Source of the DNA: Erythrobacter sp. | GTDB taxonomy: Bacteria; Pseudomonadota; Alphaproteobacteria; Sphingomonadales; Sphingomonadaceae | Reading direction: 5' to 3' | NCBI RefSeq assembly: GCF_030066995.1 | Contig: NZ_JASJAP010000003.1 | Coordinates: 62,001 to 126,000 of the forward strand | Length of the DNA: 64,000 bases | Part shown: piece by piece, positions 1-6,965 of the stretch | Layout of the letters: every line of letters begins with the position of its first letter | Position numbering within the stretch: position 1 is the first letter of the stretch | Made by a program: the position numbers and the translations under genes | Notes under the pieces: model-generated | Database searches by the model: none | Seen by the model: only the letters and a program-made list of their open reading frames with translations | Told to the model about the DNA's origin: nothing

Positions 1-227
1 CCGCTGACAAACCCTTCGCCGATACGCACAACGCGCGCAGCAACGATTTTCACCCGCTCGCCAGCCTCGCCACCTGTTTCCATTTCGGCTATCATCTGGA
101 GCATCATCGCGCTCCGCACGTGCCCTGGTGGGCGCTGCCGGGTGCCAAGAAAGCGGGGATCGGCGCTGTAACGCCTTCGTCGGACTTGGCGGCGGCGGAT
201 GCGGGGCCTAAGGAAGCGGCGCTATGA
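1..227 (+). CDS. crtW: beta-carotene ketolase CrtW-like, C-terminal part only
   Basis: The reading frame is open from the window edge and ends at a TGA that overlaps the crtZ start (ATGA). The visible 74 residues contain the histidine box FGYHLEHHRAPHVPWW of membrane fatty-acid-desaturase-like di-iron oxygenases. The HxxHH spacing followed by PHVPWW is typical of CrtW ketolases, which add 4-keto groups to beta-ionone rings. The direct overlap with crtZ supports a ketocarotenoid (astaxanthin-type) pathway. The first two histidine boxes lie outside the window, so another desaturase-like enzyme cannot be fully excluded. Confidence 0.82.
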   Translation, partial: ADKPFADTHNARSNDFHPLASLATCFHFGYHLEHHRAPHVPWWALPGAKKAGIGAVTPSSDLAAADAGPKEAAL

Positions 228-730
228 CCCTGACCTGGTTCGAGGTGTTCCTGACCGTGATGTCGTCCCTCATCGGGATGGAGTTGTTCGCCTGGTGGGC
301 GCACAAATACATCATGCACGGTTGGGGCTGGGGCTGGCACCGCGACCACCATGAACCGCATGACAACACGTTTGAGCGCAACGATCTGTTCGCGGTGGTC
401 TTCGGCACGATCAACGCCGCCATGTACATCTACGGCTCGCTCTATTGGGACTGGCTGTGGTGGTTCGCGGTCGGTATCTCGCTCTATGGCGTGATCTACA
501 CGCTGATCCACGATGGTCTGGTGCACCAGCGCTATTTCAAATGGGTGCCCAAGAAAGGGTATGCCAAGCGGCTGGTGCAGGCGCACAAGCTCCACCACGC
601 GACCATCGGCAAAGAGGGCGGCGTCAGCTTCGGCTTTGTCTTCGCGCGCGATCCGCAAGTGCTCAAGAAAGAGCTGAAAGAGCAGCGCGAGGCGGGCGTC
701 GCGGTCGTTCGAGACAGCGTGGGGGCCTGA
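224..730 (+). CDS. crtZ: beta-carotene hydroxylase CrtZ
   Basis: The 168-residue integral membrane protein carries the four histidine clusters of CrtZ: HKYIMH near residue 28, HRDHH near residue 39, HDGLVHQR near residue 100 and HKLHH near residue 121. These bind a di-iron centre that hydroxylates C3 of the beta-ionone ring. Aromatic-rich hydrophobic segments lie between them. The length matches the family. The ATG overlaps the stop of the upstream ketolase gene, so the two are probably translationally coupled and act in sequence on carotenoids in the inner membrane. Confidence 0.95.
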   Translation: MTLTWFEVFLTVMSSLIGMELFAWWAHKYIMHGWGWGWHRDHHEPHDNTFERNDLFAVVFGTINAAMYIYGSLYWDWLWWFAVGISLYGVIYTLIHDGLVHQRYFKWVPKKGYAKRLVQAHKLHHATIGKEGGVSFGFVFARDPQVLKKELKEQREAGVAVVRDSVGA

Positions 731-753
731 GGCGCTCGTGCTAGAGGCGTTGA

Positions 754-1143
754 GTGCCCGATCCGCTTAATCTGACGGGCAAATGGGGCGGGGTGTTTTC
801 TTACCCAAGCGACTACGCGCCGACCACGCCTTTCCTCGCCGACATTATCGAAGAAGCGGGCGCGTTTAGCGGCACGACGATTGAGCCCGATCTTTACAGC
901 GACAGCCCGGCCAACGCGCGCATCACCGGGCATCGCAGCGGGCGCTCGGTTGATTTCACGAAAGTCTATCCGGGGCGCCGCGATGGCTATGCGAACCCGG
1001 TCGATTATGTCGGGCAGCTGAGCGAAGACGGGCTGGTGATCACCGGTGTGTGGTCGCTTCTCCAATGGAATGGCGAGTTTGAGATGACCCGCGAAACCGG
1101 GCTGCAAGTGGCCGAAGAAGAACGCGCCGAGGTCGAAGTCTAA
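754..1143 (+). CDS. conserved hypothetical protein, 129 aa
   Basis: The best start is GTG at 754, which gives MPDPLNLTGKWGGVFSYP. The product is small, acidic and soluble, with alternating hydrophobic residues and an early LTGKWxG motif that recall small beta-barrel proteins. No signal peptide or membrane segment is visible. It follows crtZ by 23 bases and may be co-transcribed with it, but nothing ties it to carotenoids. It converges with the DUF454 gene, leaving only 4 bases between the stop codons. No function can be assigned. Confidence 0.7.
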   Translation: MPDPLNLTGKWGGVFSYPSDYAPTTPFLADIIEEAGAFSGTTIEPDLYSDSPANARITGHRSGRSVDFTKVYPGRRDGYANPVDYVGQLSEDGLVITGVWSLLQWNGEFEMTRETGLQVAEEERAEVEV

Positions 1144-1147
1144 ACGC

Positions 1148-1495
1148 TCATTCGGGCCGGGTCGCGATCCAGCCGCCTCCCACCACCAGAACCGCCACCG
1201 AAATCCACACCCAGGGAAAGCCAAGGGTCAACCAGGTGAATCCGACGCCCGTTGCAATGGAGCCGATTGCCATGACCTTGGCCTGGCGCGAAATCGCCCC
1301 TCGCTCGCGCCAATCCCTGACTTGTGGTCCCCAGTGAGGATGGTCGAGAATGCGCTGTTCCCACGCCGGATTGCTTCGCGCAAAGCAGAACACGGCGAGC
1401 AACAGAAACGGCACGGTCGGTATGATGGGCAGGGCCGCCCCGATCGCGCCCAGCCCAACGAAGAACAAGCCAGCGGCGAGATAAAGCCGCCGCAC
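1148..1495 (-). CDS. YbaN/DUF454 family inner membrane protein
   Basis: The 115-residue protein begins MRRLYLAAGLFFVGLGAIGA and continues with LPIIPTVPFLLLA, the signature opening of the DUF454 (YbaN) family. The family motif FxxSNPxWExxIxxHxxxGPxIRDWRERGAI is also recognisable in its middle section. Three to four hydrophobic segments are present and the length is normal for the family. The molecular role of this family is unknown. It lies directly downstream of sufE on the same strand (7-base gap), so the two are probably co-transcribed. Confidence 0.85.
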   Translation of the reverse strand: MRRLYLAAGLFFVGLGAIGAALPIIPTVPFLLLAVFCFARSNPAWEQRILDHPHWGPQVRDWRERGAISRQAKVMAIGSIATGVGFTWLTLGFPWVWISVAVLVVGGGWIATRPE

Positions 1496-1502
1496 GCCGG
1501 CC

Positions 1503-1931
1503 TCAGGCCGCAGCCGCCAGCCGCGCCGCGTGTTCCTTCACCAGCGCGATCATGTTGGGCACGCCCTGGGTGCGGTTGCTGGAGAGCTGGTTCTTGAGAT
1601 CGAAGGGTTCCAGCGCGCCGGTCACATCCATGCTCGCGACTTCGCTGGCGGGCTTGTCCTGCACCGCCGAAATCACCAGCGCGACGATGCCCTTGGTGAT
1701 CGCGGCGTTGCTGTCGGCCAGGAAATGCAGCGTGTCGCTGTCTTCGGTGGGATAGACCCACACCGCCGCCGAGCAGCCGCGCACGAGCGTCGCGTCGGTC
1801 TTGAGCGCGTCGGGCATGTCCTCAAGCTCTCGGCCAAGCTCGATCAGCAGGCGATAACGCTCATCGCCTTCGAGGAATTCGTATTCTTCGAGAATGTCGG
1901 ATAGGGATCGCAAGGTGTCAAATCTCGTCAT
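1503..1931 (-). CDS. sufE: SufE family cysteine desulfurase activator
   Basis: The product is a SufE-fold protein that accepts sulfur from a SufS-type desulfurase for Fe-S cluster assembly. It shows LEGDERYRLLIELGRELEDMP, then VRGCSAAVWVY, where the cysteine is the sulfur-accepting residue, and the downstream SNAAITKGIVALV segment. The ATG at 1931 gives 142 residues, the family length. The frame stays open upstream to 2006, but that part is the translation of a palindromic repeat and is unlikely to be native. The chosen ATG itself lies inside the outer arm of that repeat. Confidence 0.9.
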   Translation of the reverse strand: MTRFDTLRSLSDILEEYEFLEGDERYRLLIELGRELEDMPDALKTDATLVRGCSAAVWVYPTEDSDTLHFLADSNAAITKGIVALVISAVQDKPASEVASMDVTGALEPFDLKNQLSSNRTQGVPNMIALVKEHAARLAAAA

Positions 1932-2011
1932 TGCGAGCGGAGCGAAGCAATCCAGGGCCTTGCGCGCGTCCGCCCCTGGATTGCGTCGTCGCTGCGCTTC
2001 TCGCAATGACG
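1926..2011. repeat. palindromic repeat of the GTCATTGCGAGC class
   Basis: The left arm CGTCATTGCGAGCGGAGCG (from 1926) pairs with the right arm ending CTTCTCGCAATGACG at 2011. The inner parts, GCAATCCAGG and CCTGGATTGC, also pair. This is a REP-like intergenic element of a type frequent in sphingomonad genomes. It covers the first codons and the start codon of sufE. Confidence 0.85.
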
Positions 2012-2074
2012 ACCCCTGGGACCCACGGCTATTTAGTCCGGGCGCGCGAATGTTCCACCCCGCGGCTGTCCGCC

Positions 2075-2386
2075 CTACAGTTCAACCCCGCTGGCGATCG
2101 CTTCCAGCTTCTTGATCCGCTCTTTCATGTCGGCCAGTTCGATCCGCGCCGCGCCCACGCTGATCTGAGAGTTGTCATCGGCGGCCGGTTTCTCGGCGCT
2201 GTGGCTCTCCAGTTCGCGGCGCTTGAGCGACAGCCAGTCCTGCCAGGCGCGCAGCAGCGCGAAGACGACGAGCGTGATCGCGACAAGACAGGTCAGGGCA
2301 ACCACCAGAGTCGGGTCCATCGGGGCCGGAGCGGCGTTCGTCAGCGACGTTTCAAGAGCGGGGGTGAAAGAAGGGGCATCAATCAT
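2075..2386 (-). CDS. small membrane protein at the end of the psp operon
   Basis: The 103-residue protein has one hydrophobic segment (about residues 27-45, VVALTCLVAITLVVFALL). A charged stretch follows, then a short coiled-coil end ADMKERIKKLEAIASG. The layout, one N-terminal membrane segment plus a C-terminal helix ending in a KLEAIA-like motif, resembles the three genes upstream (LERIxTD) but is more degenerate. It is the last gene before sufE on the same strand, 48 bases after the preceding gene. It may be a diverged PspB-like protein. That identity is inferred. Confidence 0.65.
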   Translation of the reverse strand: MIDAPSFTPALETSLTNAAPAPMDPTLVVALTCLVAITLVVFALLRAWQDWLSLKRRELESHSAEKPAADDNSQISVGAARIELADMKERIKKLEAIASGVEL

Positions 2387-2434
2387 GGGCTCGGATCCTG
2401 TCTCTTGCGCTTGATCGTTCTTTCGTGCGTTCGG

Positions 2435-2791
2435 TTACGCGTCGCTGGAGGCTCGCGATGCGTCGGTGGTTCTGCTTTCCGGGGTCTTGTCAGCCGGCAG
2501 GCTGGGCGGCTTGGCTTCGCGCAGGGCTTCGATTTCGGAGGCGATCCGCGCCCTCTCGCGCGCATCGTTGGAATTGTTGTCCGTTGCGATGCGTTCAAGC
2601 ACGGCGATGCGCTTCTTCAGCTCGGCGATCTCGGCTTCCGCCGCGCTGGTGTCGGGCGCGGATTGCGGGGGAAAGACGGGGTTGCCGTCCTCATCGCGCG
2701 TCACACCCATTTCGCGATCGTGGCGACGAGTCCACACGGTGACCAGAGCCCAGATTGCGACGACGATGACAACGGCGGTCCAGAAACTCAT
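2435..2791 (-). CDS. PspB-like small membrane protein, copy 1
   Basis: The 118-residue protein has an N-terminal membrane helix (MSFWTAVVIVVAIWALVTVW). A cytosolic helix follows that ends in AELKKRIAVLERIATD, with SEIEALREAK further on. The LERI(A/V)TD...EIEALR tail is shared with the next two upstream genes and resembles the end of the true PspB in this operon. The start overlaps the preceding stop (TAATG), so translation is probably coupled. A role in envelope-stress sensing beside PspA/PspC is inferred from the context. Confidence 0.75.
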   Translation of the reverse strand: MSFWTAVVIVVAIWALVTVWTRRHDREMGVTRDEDGNPVFPPQSAPDTSAAEAEIAELKKRIAVLERIATDNNSNDARERARIASEIEALREAKPPSLPADKTPESRTTDASRASSDA

Positions 2792-3129
2792 TACGCGTTC
2801 CCTTCGTCCTGGCGGCTTTCCAGCGCGCGCTCGCGCAGCGCGTCGATCTCGGCGCCGAGGTGGTATCCCCCATCGGTGACGATGCGCTCGACGTTTGCGA
2901 GGCGGTCCTTGACCGAACCCAGCTCGGCGCGCAGCTCGGCGTTTTCCTGCGTCAGCAGGGCCACGCGTTCCTTTGCCTGATTATCGGTCACGGGCTTAAG
3001 TGTCTGGCCCCAGCTTCCTTCGAGTGGGTATCCATTCTTGACGCGCAGCCATGTGGTGAAGACCCACCCTGCGACAGCGCCCAGGCCCACAACGGTAAGG
3101 AGTTCGGTGGTGATAAGCTCTTGTAGCAT
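2791..3129 (-). CDS. PspB-like small membrane protein, copy 2
   Basis: The 112-residue protein has an N-terminal hydrophobic segment (TELLTVVGLGAVAGWVFTTW) and a coiled-coil region (QENAELRAELGSVKDRL). It carries the signature VERIVTDGGYHLGAEIDALR near the C-terminus. It overlaps both neighbours by single bases (TGATG upstream, TAATG downstream), a sign of a tightly coupled operon. It has the same architecture as copies 1 and 3. The phage-shock role is inferred from position and resemblance to PspB. Confidence 0.75.
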   Translation of the reverse strand: MLQELITTELLTVVGLGAVAGWVFTTWLRVKNGYPLEGSWGQTLKPVTDNQAKERVALLTQENAELRAELGSVKDRLANVERIVTDGGYHLGAEIDALRERALESRQDEGNA

Positions 3130-3443
3130 CAGACCTTTTCCTTGCTTCCAAAATCGAGCGGAATGCCGGTGTTCGCTGCCTCGGTTTCACGCGTGTCGCG
3201 CAGCGCTTCGATTTGCGTGGCGACATCGTAGCCGCGGTCGGTGACGATGCGCTCAAGCACGACGACCCGATCTTCGAGCCGTTGCACCTGGCTGGCGTAT
3301 TGCGCCGCTTTCTCAGCGGTGTGCTCAGCGGTCTTGTCGGCCTGAATCTCGGCCATCCTCTGCTGGTGTTTGGCCCAGATCGCGACGATCGGGATCATCA
3401 CCCCGATGATCGGTATCAGGAGTGCCAGTTGTCCGGGTTCCAT
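3129..3443 (-). CDS. PspB-like small membrane protein, copy 3
   Basis: The 104-residue protein starts with a hydrophobic helix (LALLIPIIGVMIPIVAIWAK). A heptad-like helix follows, then LEDRVVVLERIVTDRGYDVA and TQIEALRD. This copy is closest in layout to canonical PspB: a short periplasmic start, one membrane helix and a cytosolic coiled coil. It lies 25 bases after pspC. It probably derives from duplication of a pspB-type gene, and may tune PspA recruitment or sense membrane curvature or damage. Confidence 0.78.
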   Translation of the reverse strand: MEPGQLALLIPIIGVMIPIVAIWAKHQQRMAEIQADKTAEHTAEKAAQYASQVQRLEDRVVVLERIVTDRGYDVATQIEALRDTRETEAANTGIPLDFGSKEKV

Positions 3444-3468
3444 GATGTTTGCCCCTGCTTGGTGTGGA

Positions 3469-3846
3469 TTAGCGCAGCCGCTCGATTTCGGCGGTCAGGC
3501 GCGGATTGCTTGAGACATAGTGCGCTTCGACGGAGGCGAGGCGGCGGTCGATGTCGCGGAAGTTGGCGCGGATTTCGCGGGCGGTGCGTTGCGGGCTCTG
3601 CCGCACGCGCTGCCAGTACTTCTCCTCGGCCGTGTCGCGGTACAGATGCGGCGGCTTCTTGTTCAGGACGAGCCCGAGCAGGAAGTAGAAGAGGATCGAG
3701 GACCCGCTGGTCATGAAGATCGAGGCGACCGCGGCCAGGCGGATCCAGATCGTGTCGATCCCGGTGTACTCGGCGATGCCCGAGCACACGCCCATGATCT
3801 TGCCGTTGTGCTTGTCACGGTAGAGCTTGGTGCGCGGCGAGTTCAC
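3469..3846 (-). CDS. pspC: phage shock protein C
   Basis: The 125-residue protein has the PspC domain: KLYRDKHNGKIMGVCSGIAEY at the start, then IDTIWIRLAAV and a hydrophobic helix that runs into SSILFYFLLGLVLNKKP. The C-terminal extension contains a helical region (AREIRANFRDIDRRLASVEA). PspC is an inner-membrane partner of PspB that relieves PspA inhibition of PspF during envelope stress. Its ATG overlaps the pspB stop by 4 bases. Confidence 0.93.
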   Translation of the reverse strand: MNSPRTKLYRDKHNGKIMGVCSGIAEYTGIDTIWIRLAAVASIFMTSGSSILFYFLLGLVLNKKPPHLYRDTAEEKYWQRVRQSPQRTAREIRANFRDIDRRLASVEAHYVSSNPRLTAEIERLR

Positions 3847-4151
3847 GACTTGGTTCCTTTCTTCTCTTGCATCATCATTTCGAGTTCACGCAGTTGCTGG
3901 TTGTCGCTGTCCTGGTCGGCCTGCAGGCGCTTGACCGGGGTGAAGCTGGGATCGTCGGCGGCGACCAGGCGCTCGACCGTGTCCATCCGTTCATCCAGGC
4001 GCTTGGCGAGGTTGTAGAGCTCTTCGAGCAGCACCTCATCGTCCGAGGTGATGGTCGCGGCGGTCTTCCACTTTGTCATGTAATGCAGAATGATCCACGG
4101 CAGACCGATGAAGAGCATCCCGACAACAAGGACTGGGATAAGGTCGTCCAT
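3843..4151 (-). CDS. pspB: phage shock protein B
   Basis: The 102-residue protein has an N-terminal membrane helix (LIPVLVVGMLFIGLPWIIL), then LHYMTKWKTAATIT as in PspB. A cytosolic helix ends with RLDERMDTVERLVAADDPSF. It lies between pspA (3-base gap) and pspC (4-base overlap), the classic order. The tail VERLVA(A)D echoes the LERIVTD motif of the downstream extra copies, which suggests they belong to one family. Confidence 0.92.
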   Translation of the reverse strand: MDDLIPVLVVGMLFIGLPWIILHYMTKWKTAATITSDDEVLLEELYNLAKRLDERMDTVERLVAADDPSFTPVKRLQADQDSDNQQLRELEMMMQEKKGTKS

Positions 4152-4154
4152 CGA

Positions 4155-4838
4155 TTATTCCCCTTTCTTGGCGTCGGATTTACCGAGCGCCTTTTTCATT
4201 TCAGCGAGTTCGTCATCGATGGCGTCGGAGCCTTCGAGAGCGGCAATTTCATCAGCAAGGCTGGGCTGGTCTTCGCCGATGCTGATCGCGTCGGCGCGGC
4301 CTTCGGCGTAATCCACGCGGCGTTCGAGCTGGTCGAACTTGGCGAGCGCGTCATCGGTGCGCTCGGTGCTCATCAGCGAGCGCAGCTTGACCCGGTTTTC
4401 CGCGCTTTCGAGCCGTGCAGCGATCGCCGACTGACGGCTGCGCGCCTCTCGCAGGCGGTGCTGCAGTTTGGCAATGTCTTCCTCATAGGCGCGCAGCGCG
4501 TCGTCGAGCACGGCGATCTCCGCCTTGAGCTGGTTGCCCATGTCGGCGGCCTTCTTCTTCTCGACCAGAGCCGCGCGGGCCAGATCCTCGCGATCTTTCG
4601 ACAGCGCCAGCTGCGCCTTCTCGCCCCAGTCGGCCTGAAGCTTGTCGAGCTTGACAACATGGCGGTGCATTTCCTTCTGGTCCGCGATGGTGCGCGCGGC
4701 GCTGGCGCGCACTTCGACCAGGGTCTCCTCCATTTCGAGGATGATCATGCGGATCATCTTGGAAGGATCGTCCGCCTTATCGAGCATGTCGTTGAAGTTG
4801 GCAGCGATAATGTCCCTGGTGCGGCTGAAAATGCCCAT
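4155..4838 (-). CDS. pspA: phage shock protein A
   Basis: The 227-residue PspA/IM30 family protein starts MGIFSRTRDIIAANFNDMLD, with the N-terminal amphipathic helix that binds stressed membranes. Long coiled-coil helices follow (MEETLVEVRASAARTIADQK and onward). PspA protects the inner membrane and restrains PspF. The ATG at 4838 has GGAG eight to nine bases upstream and gives the family length. The frame is open upstream without a stop for another 97 codons to a GTG at 5129, which is odd (see findings). Confidence 0.95.
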   Translation of the reverse strand: MGIFSRTRDIIAANFNDMLDKADDPSKMIRMIILEMEETLVEVRASAARTIADQKEMHRHVVKLDKLQADWGEKAQLALSKDREDLARAALVEKKKAADMGNQLKAEIAVLDDALRAYEEDIAKLQHRLREARSRQSAIAARLESAENRVKLRSLMSTERTDDALAKFDQLERRVDYAEGRADAISIGEDQPSLADEIAALEGSDAIDDELAEMKKALGKSDAKKGE

Positions 4839-5131
4839 GAAGGCTACTCCATCTAGAAACGGGTTGTTGGCGCGCTGACCGTCCTCGTCAGGCGATTGTC
4901 TTGACCGACCTTGCGTCGGAGTGGGGCTGCGACGCAAGGCCTCGATTTCGGCGTCGAGCCTGGAAAGCTGCGCGGGGCGGGTAACGCTGCGCTCAGGCGA
5001 CAAGTCGGCACCAGGCTTGGGGCGGGCCGGAGCGGCGGTGTCGGGGGCACCGCCATTTACGGGGACTGAGCGCTCCGGCCCTAACGCGTTACCGCTTGCC
5101 TTTGAGGTTTTCCGGTCGGTCACGATCACTC

Positions 5132-5290
5132 TCAGGCCAGTTCGACCGCCGCGATCAGTTCGCTCGCGCCAGCAAAGCTGTTCGGGGTGGTTTGAAGCTG
5201 GGTCGTCAACGCGATCATTGCGGTCGTCGCCAGAACGCTGGCGAAAGCGGCCTGACCAAGCTTGCTGTTCCAGAAGGCTTTGTCGTACAT
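5132..5290 (-). CDS. small hypothetical leader protein of the psp operon, 52 aa
   Basis: The ATG at 5290 has a good ribosome site (GGGAGTG) and gives a 52-residue product beginning MYDKAFWNSKLGQAAFASVL. One hydrophobic segment (about residues 11-27) is predicted to be a membrane helix. It is the first ORF downstream of the sigma-54 promoter, so it should be induced together with pspA. Two bases after its stop lies a GTG in frame with pspA. I do not recognise the family. Its size and layout resemble the N-terminal half of the PspB-like proteins further down the operon. Confidence 0.65.
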   Translation of the reverse strand: MYDKAFWNSKLGQAAFASVLATTAMIALTTQLQTTPNSFAGASELIAAVELA

Positions 5291-5362
5291 GTGGGTCACT
5301 CCCTCGAATGGCGCGGCGCCGCGGTCTGTCGGGGCCGGATTGTCTGTCTTGCCCCTTGCTCT

Positions 5363-5377
5363 GCAACCGGCGTGCCA
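5363..5377 (-). promoter_or_regulatory. sigma-54 promoter of the psp operon
   Basis: The minus strand reads TGGCACGCCGGTTGC: the -24 element TGGCACG, a 4-base spacer, then the -12 element TTGC, followed by A. This matches the sigma-54 consensus at essentially every invariant position. It points toward the 52-residue ORF and pspA, with start of transcription expected near 5351. The divergent gene is the sigma-54 activator PspF, which fits control by PspF and repression by PspA. Confidence 0.92.
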
Positions 5378-5441
5378 AACTGAGAAAATCGCGGAAATCT
5401 GCGGTGTTTCCCTCCGAACACTCATTACCATATGGTTTCCA

Positions 5442-5471
5442 TTGCCAAATCTTGGGAAAATTCCCTATATA
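5442..5471 (+). promoter_or_regulatory. candidate sigma-70 promoter of pspF
   Basis: TTGCCA at 5442-5447 and TATATA at 5466-5471 are separated by 18 bases. A strong ribosome site (AGGAGGGG, 5481-5488) follows. PspF autogenously represses its own promoter from upstream sites in enterobacteria. The palindromic ACCATATGGT at 5428-5437 lies in the right region for such a site, but this is inference. Confidence 0.55.
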
Positions 5472-5491
5472 GTGGCGCATAGGAGGGGTAT

Positions 5492-6544
5492 GTGGAGCGC
5501 GAAAACCAATTTATCGGCCAGTCCGGTGCCTTTCTCGACGCGGTGGAGCGCACCAGCCGCGCCGCGCCCATGGAGCGGCCCGTCCTCGTCATCGGCGAGC
5601 GCGGGACCGGCAAGGAACTCATCGCCGAGCGCCTGCACCGCCTGTCCACGCGCTGGGACGAGCCGCTTGTCACCATGAACTGCGCAGCGCTTCCTGAGAC
5701 GCTGATCGAGGCCGAATTGTTCGGTCATGAAGCGGGAGCCTTTACCGGGGCTACCAAAGCGCGCGCCGGAAGGTTCGAAGAAGCCGACAAAGGCACGCTG
5801 TTTCTCGACGAACTGGGCACGCTCTCGATGGGCGCGCAAGAACGCCTGCTGCGCGCGGTCGAATACGGTGAAGTCACGCGGATCGGTTCCTCGCGCCCCA
5901 TCCGGGTCGATGTGCGCATTGTGGCGGCCACCAACGACGATTTGCCCGCTCTGGCCAAAAGCGGCGAGTTTCGCGCCGATCTGCTCGATCGCTTGAGCTT
6001 CGAGGTCATCACCCTGCCGCCCTTGCGCGTGCGCGAAGGCGATGTCGCGGTGCTCGCCGAGTATTTCGGTCGCCGGATGGGAGCCGAGCTCGATTGGCAC
6101 GCCTGGCCGGGTTTTGCGGCGCATGTGACCGAGCAATTCGAAAACTACGCCTGGCCCGGCAATGTGCGCGAGCTTCGCAACGTGGTGGAGCGCGCGGTCT
6201 ATCGCTGGGATGACCCCGAAACGCAGATCGCGCATGTCCAGTTCGATCCGTTCGAGAGCCCCTGGAAACCGAGCGCGCCGGCAACCCGCAAGAGCGTAGG
6301 CCGCGACGCGCCGCCGCCAGCGAGCGGGGCTGGGCAAGCCAGCGTTTCAGGGACGGCGCCCGATTACGACGCGATCGACGACCTGCGCGCCGCGGTCGAC
6401 AGCCATGAAAGAGCCATCGTTCTGCACGCGCTGGGCAAGCATCGCTGGAACCAGCGTCAGACCGCCAAGGCGCTGGGCCTGAGCTACGATCAGCTGCGCC
6501 ACGCGATCAAGAAACACGCCCTGATGGAAGAACAGGACGGCTGA
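5492..6544 (+). CDS. pspF: sigma-54 activator PspF
   Basis: The 350-residue enhancer-binding protein has no receiver domain. It starts with the AAA+ domain (FIGQSGAFLDAVERTSRAA), with Walker A GERGTGKE near residue 34, the sigma-54 contact loop GAFTGA near residue 81, a Walker B region (GTLFLDELGTL) and WPGNVRELRN. A C-terminal Fis-type helix-turn-helix follows (RQTAKALGLSYDQLRHAIKK). The start is GTG at 5492; an overlapping ATG at 5490 is in another frame. It is divergent to the psp operon and its sigma-54 promoter. Confidence 0.95.
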   Translation: MERENQFIGQSGAFLDAVERTSRAAPMERPVLVIGERGTGKELIAERLHRLSTRWDEPLVTMNCAALPETLIEAELFGHEAGAFTGATKARAGRFEEADKGTLFLDELGTLSMGAQERLLRAVEYGEVTRIGSSRPIRVDVRIVAATNDDLPALAKSGEFRADLLDRLSFEVITLPPLRVREGDVAVLAEYFGRRMGAELDWHAWPGFAAHVTEQFENYAWPGNVRELRNVVERAVYRWDDPETQIAHVQFDPFESPWKPSAPATRKSVGRDAPPPASGAGQASVSGTAPDYDAIDDLRAAVDSHERAIVLHALGKHRWNQRQTAKALGLSYDQLRHAIKKHALMEEQDG

Positions 6545-6570
6545 TACCCGGTGCCCGCCATCCGCAAGGG

Positions 6571-6598
6571 TTGACTCGCGGCATCATTTCGATATTTC
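6571..6598 (+). promoter_or_regulatory. candidate promoter of the arsR-type operon
   Basis: TTGACT at 6571-6576 is a good -35 box. A poor TATTTC at 6593-6598, 16 bases on, is the best -10 candidate. If correct, transcription would begin at or next to the ATG at 6606, giving a leaderless mRNA. This agrees with the absence of a ribosome site upstream of that ATG. Confidence 0.45.
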
Positions 6599-6607
6599 TA
6601 GAAATAT
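6592..6607. promoter_or_regulatory. 16-bp perfect palindrome, candidate ArsR operator
   Basis: ATATTTCTAGAAATAT is a perfect palindrome that covers the presumed -10 box and the first two bases of the start codon at 6606. ArsR-family repressors bind such AT-rich dyads at their own promoters, so autoregulation is likely. Confidence 0.65.
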
Positions 6608-6965
6608 GGAAGTGATGGATGGTCGGCCGGATACGCTCGAAAGCGCCGTCAGCGCTCTGGGTGCGCTCGCGCAGGCCCACCGGCTCAGCGTCTTTCGCGA
6701 GCTTGTCGAGGCGGGCTCTTCCGGGCTTGCGGCCGGCGCGCTGGCGGACCGTCTTGCGGTGCCACGCTCCTCGCTCTCCTTCCACCTGTCAAACCTCAAG
6801 CAAACCGGATTGATCGCCGAGCGCCGCGCGGGGCGCTCGATCATCTACACCGCCAATTTTGCGCGGATGCGCGCGCTGGTCGCCTTTCTGCTGCACAATT
6901 GTTGCGCGGGCGACGCGGCGGCGGGCAAGCTTGTCGAGCAATTCGAAGCAGGAGATCTTGCATGA
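6606..6965 (+). CDS. ArsR-family winged-helix regulator
   Basis: The 119-residue protein has the ArsR fold: ALGALAQAHRLSVFRELVEA at the start, a recognition region with LADRLAVPRSSLSFHLSNL, and the wing AERRAGRSIIYTAN. A CC pair sits near the C-terminus (HNCCAGDAA), a plausible metalloid or metal ligand site. It shares ATGA with the downstream ArsI-like gene, so the two form an operon. The helix-turn-helix resembles regulators of ars operons. The inducer is unknown; arsenical or cadmium is likely from the neighbour. Confidence 0.88.
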   Translation: MEVMDGRPDTLESAVSALGALAQAHRLSVFRELVEAGSSGLAAGALADRLAVPRSSLSFHLSNLKQTGLIAERRAGRSIIYTANFARMRALVAFLLHNCCAGDAAAGKLVEQFEAGDLA

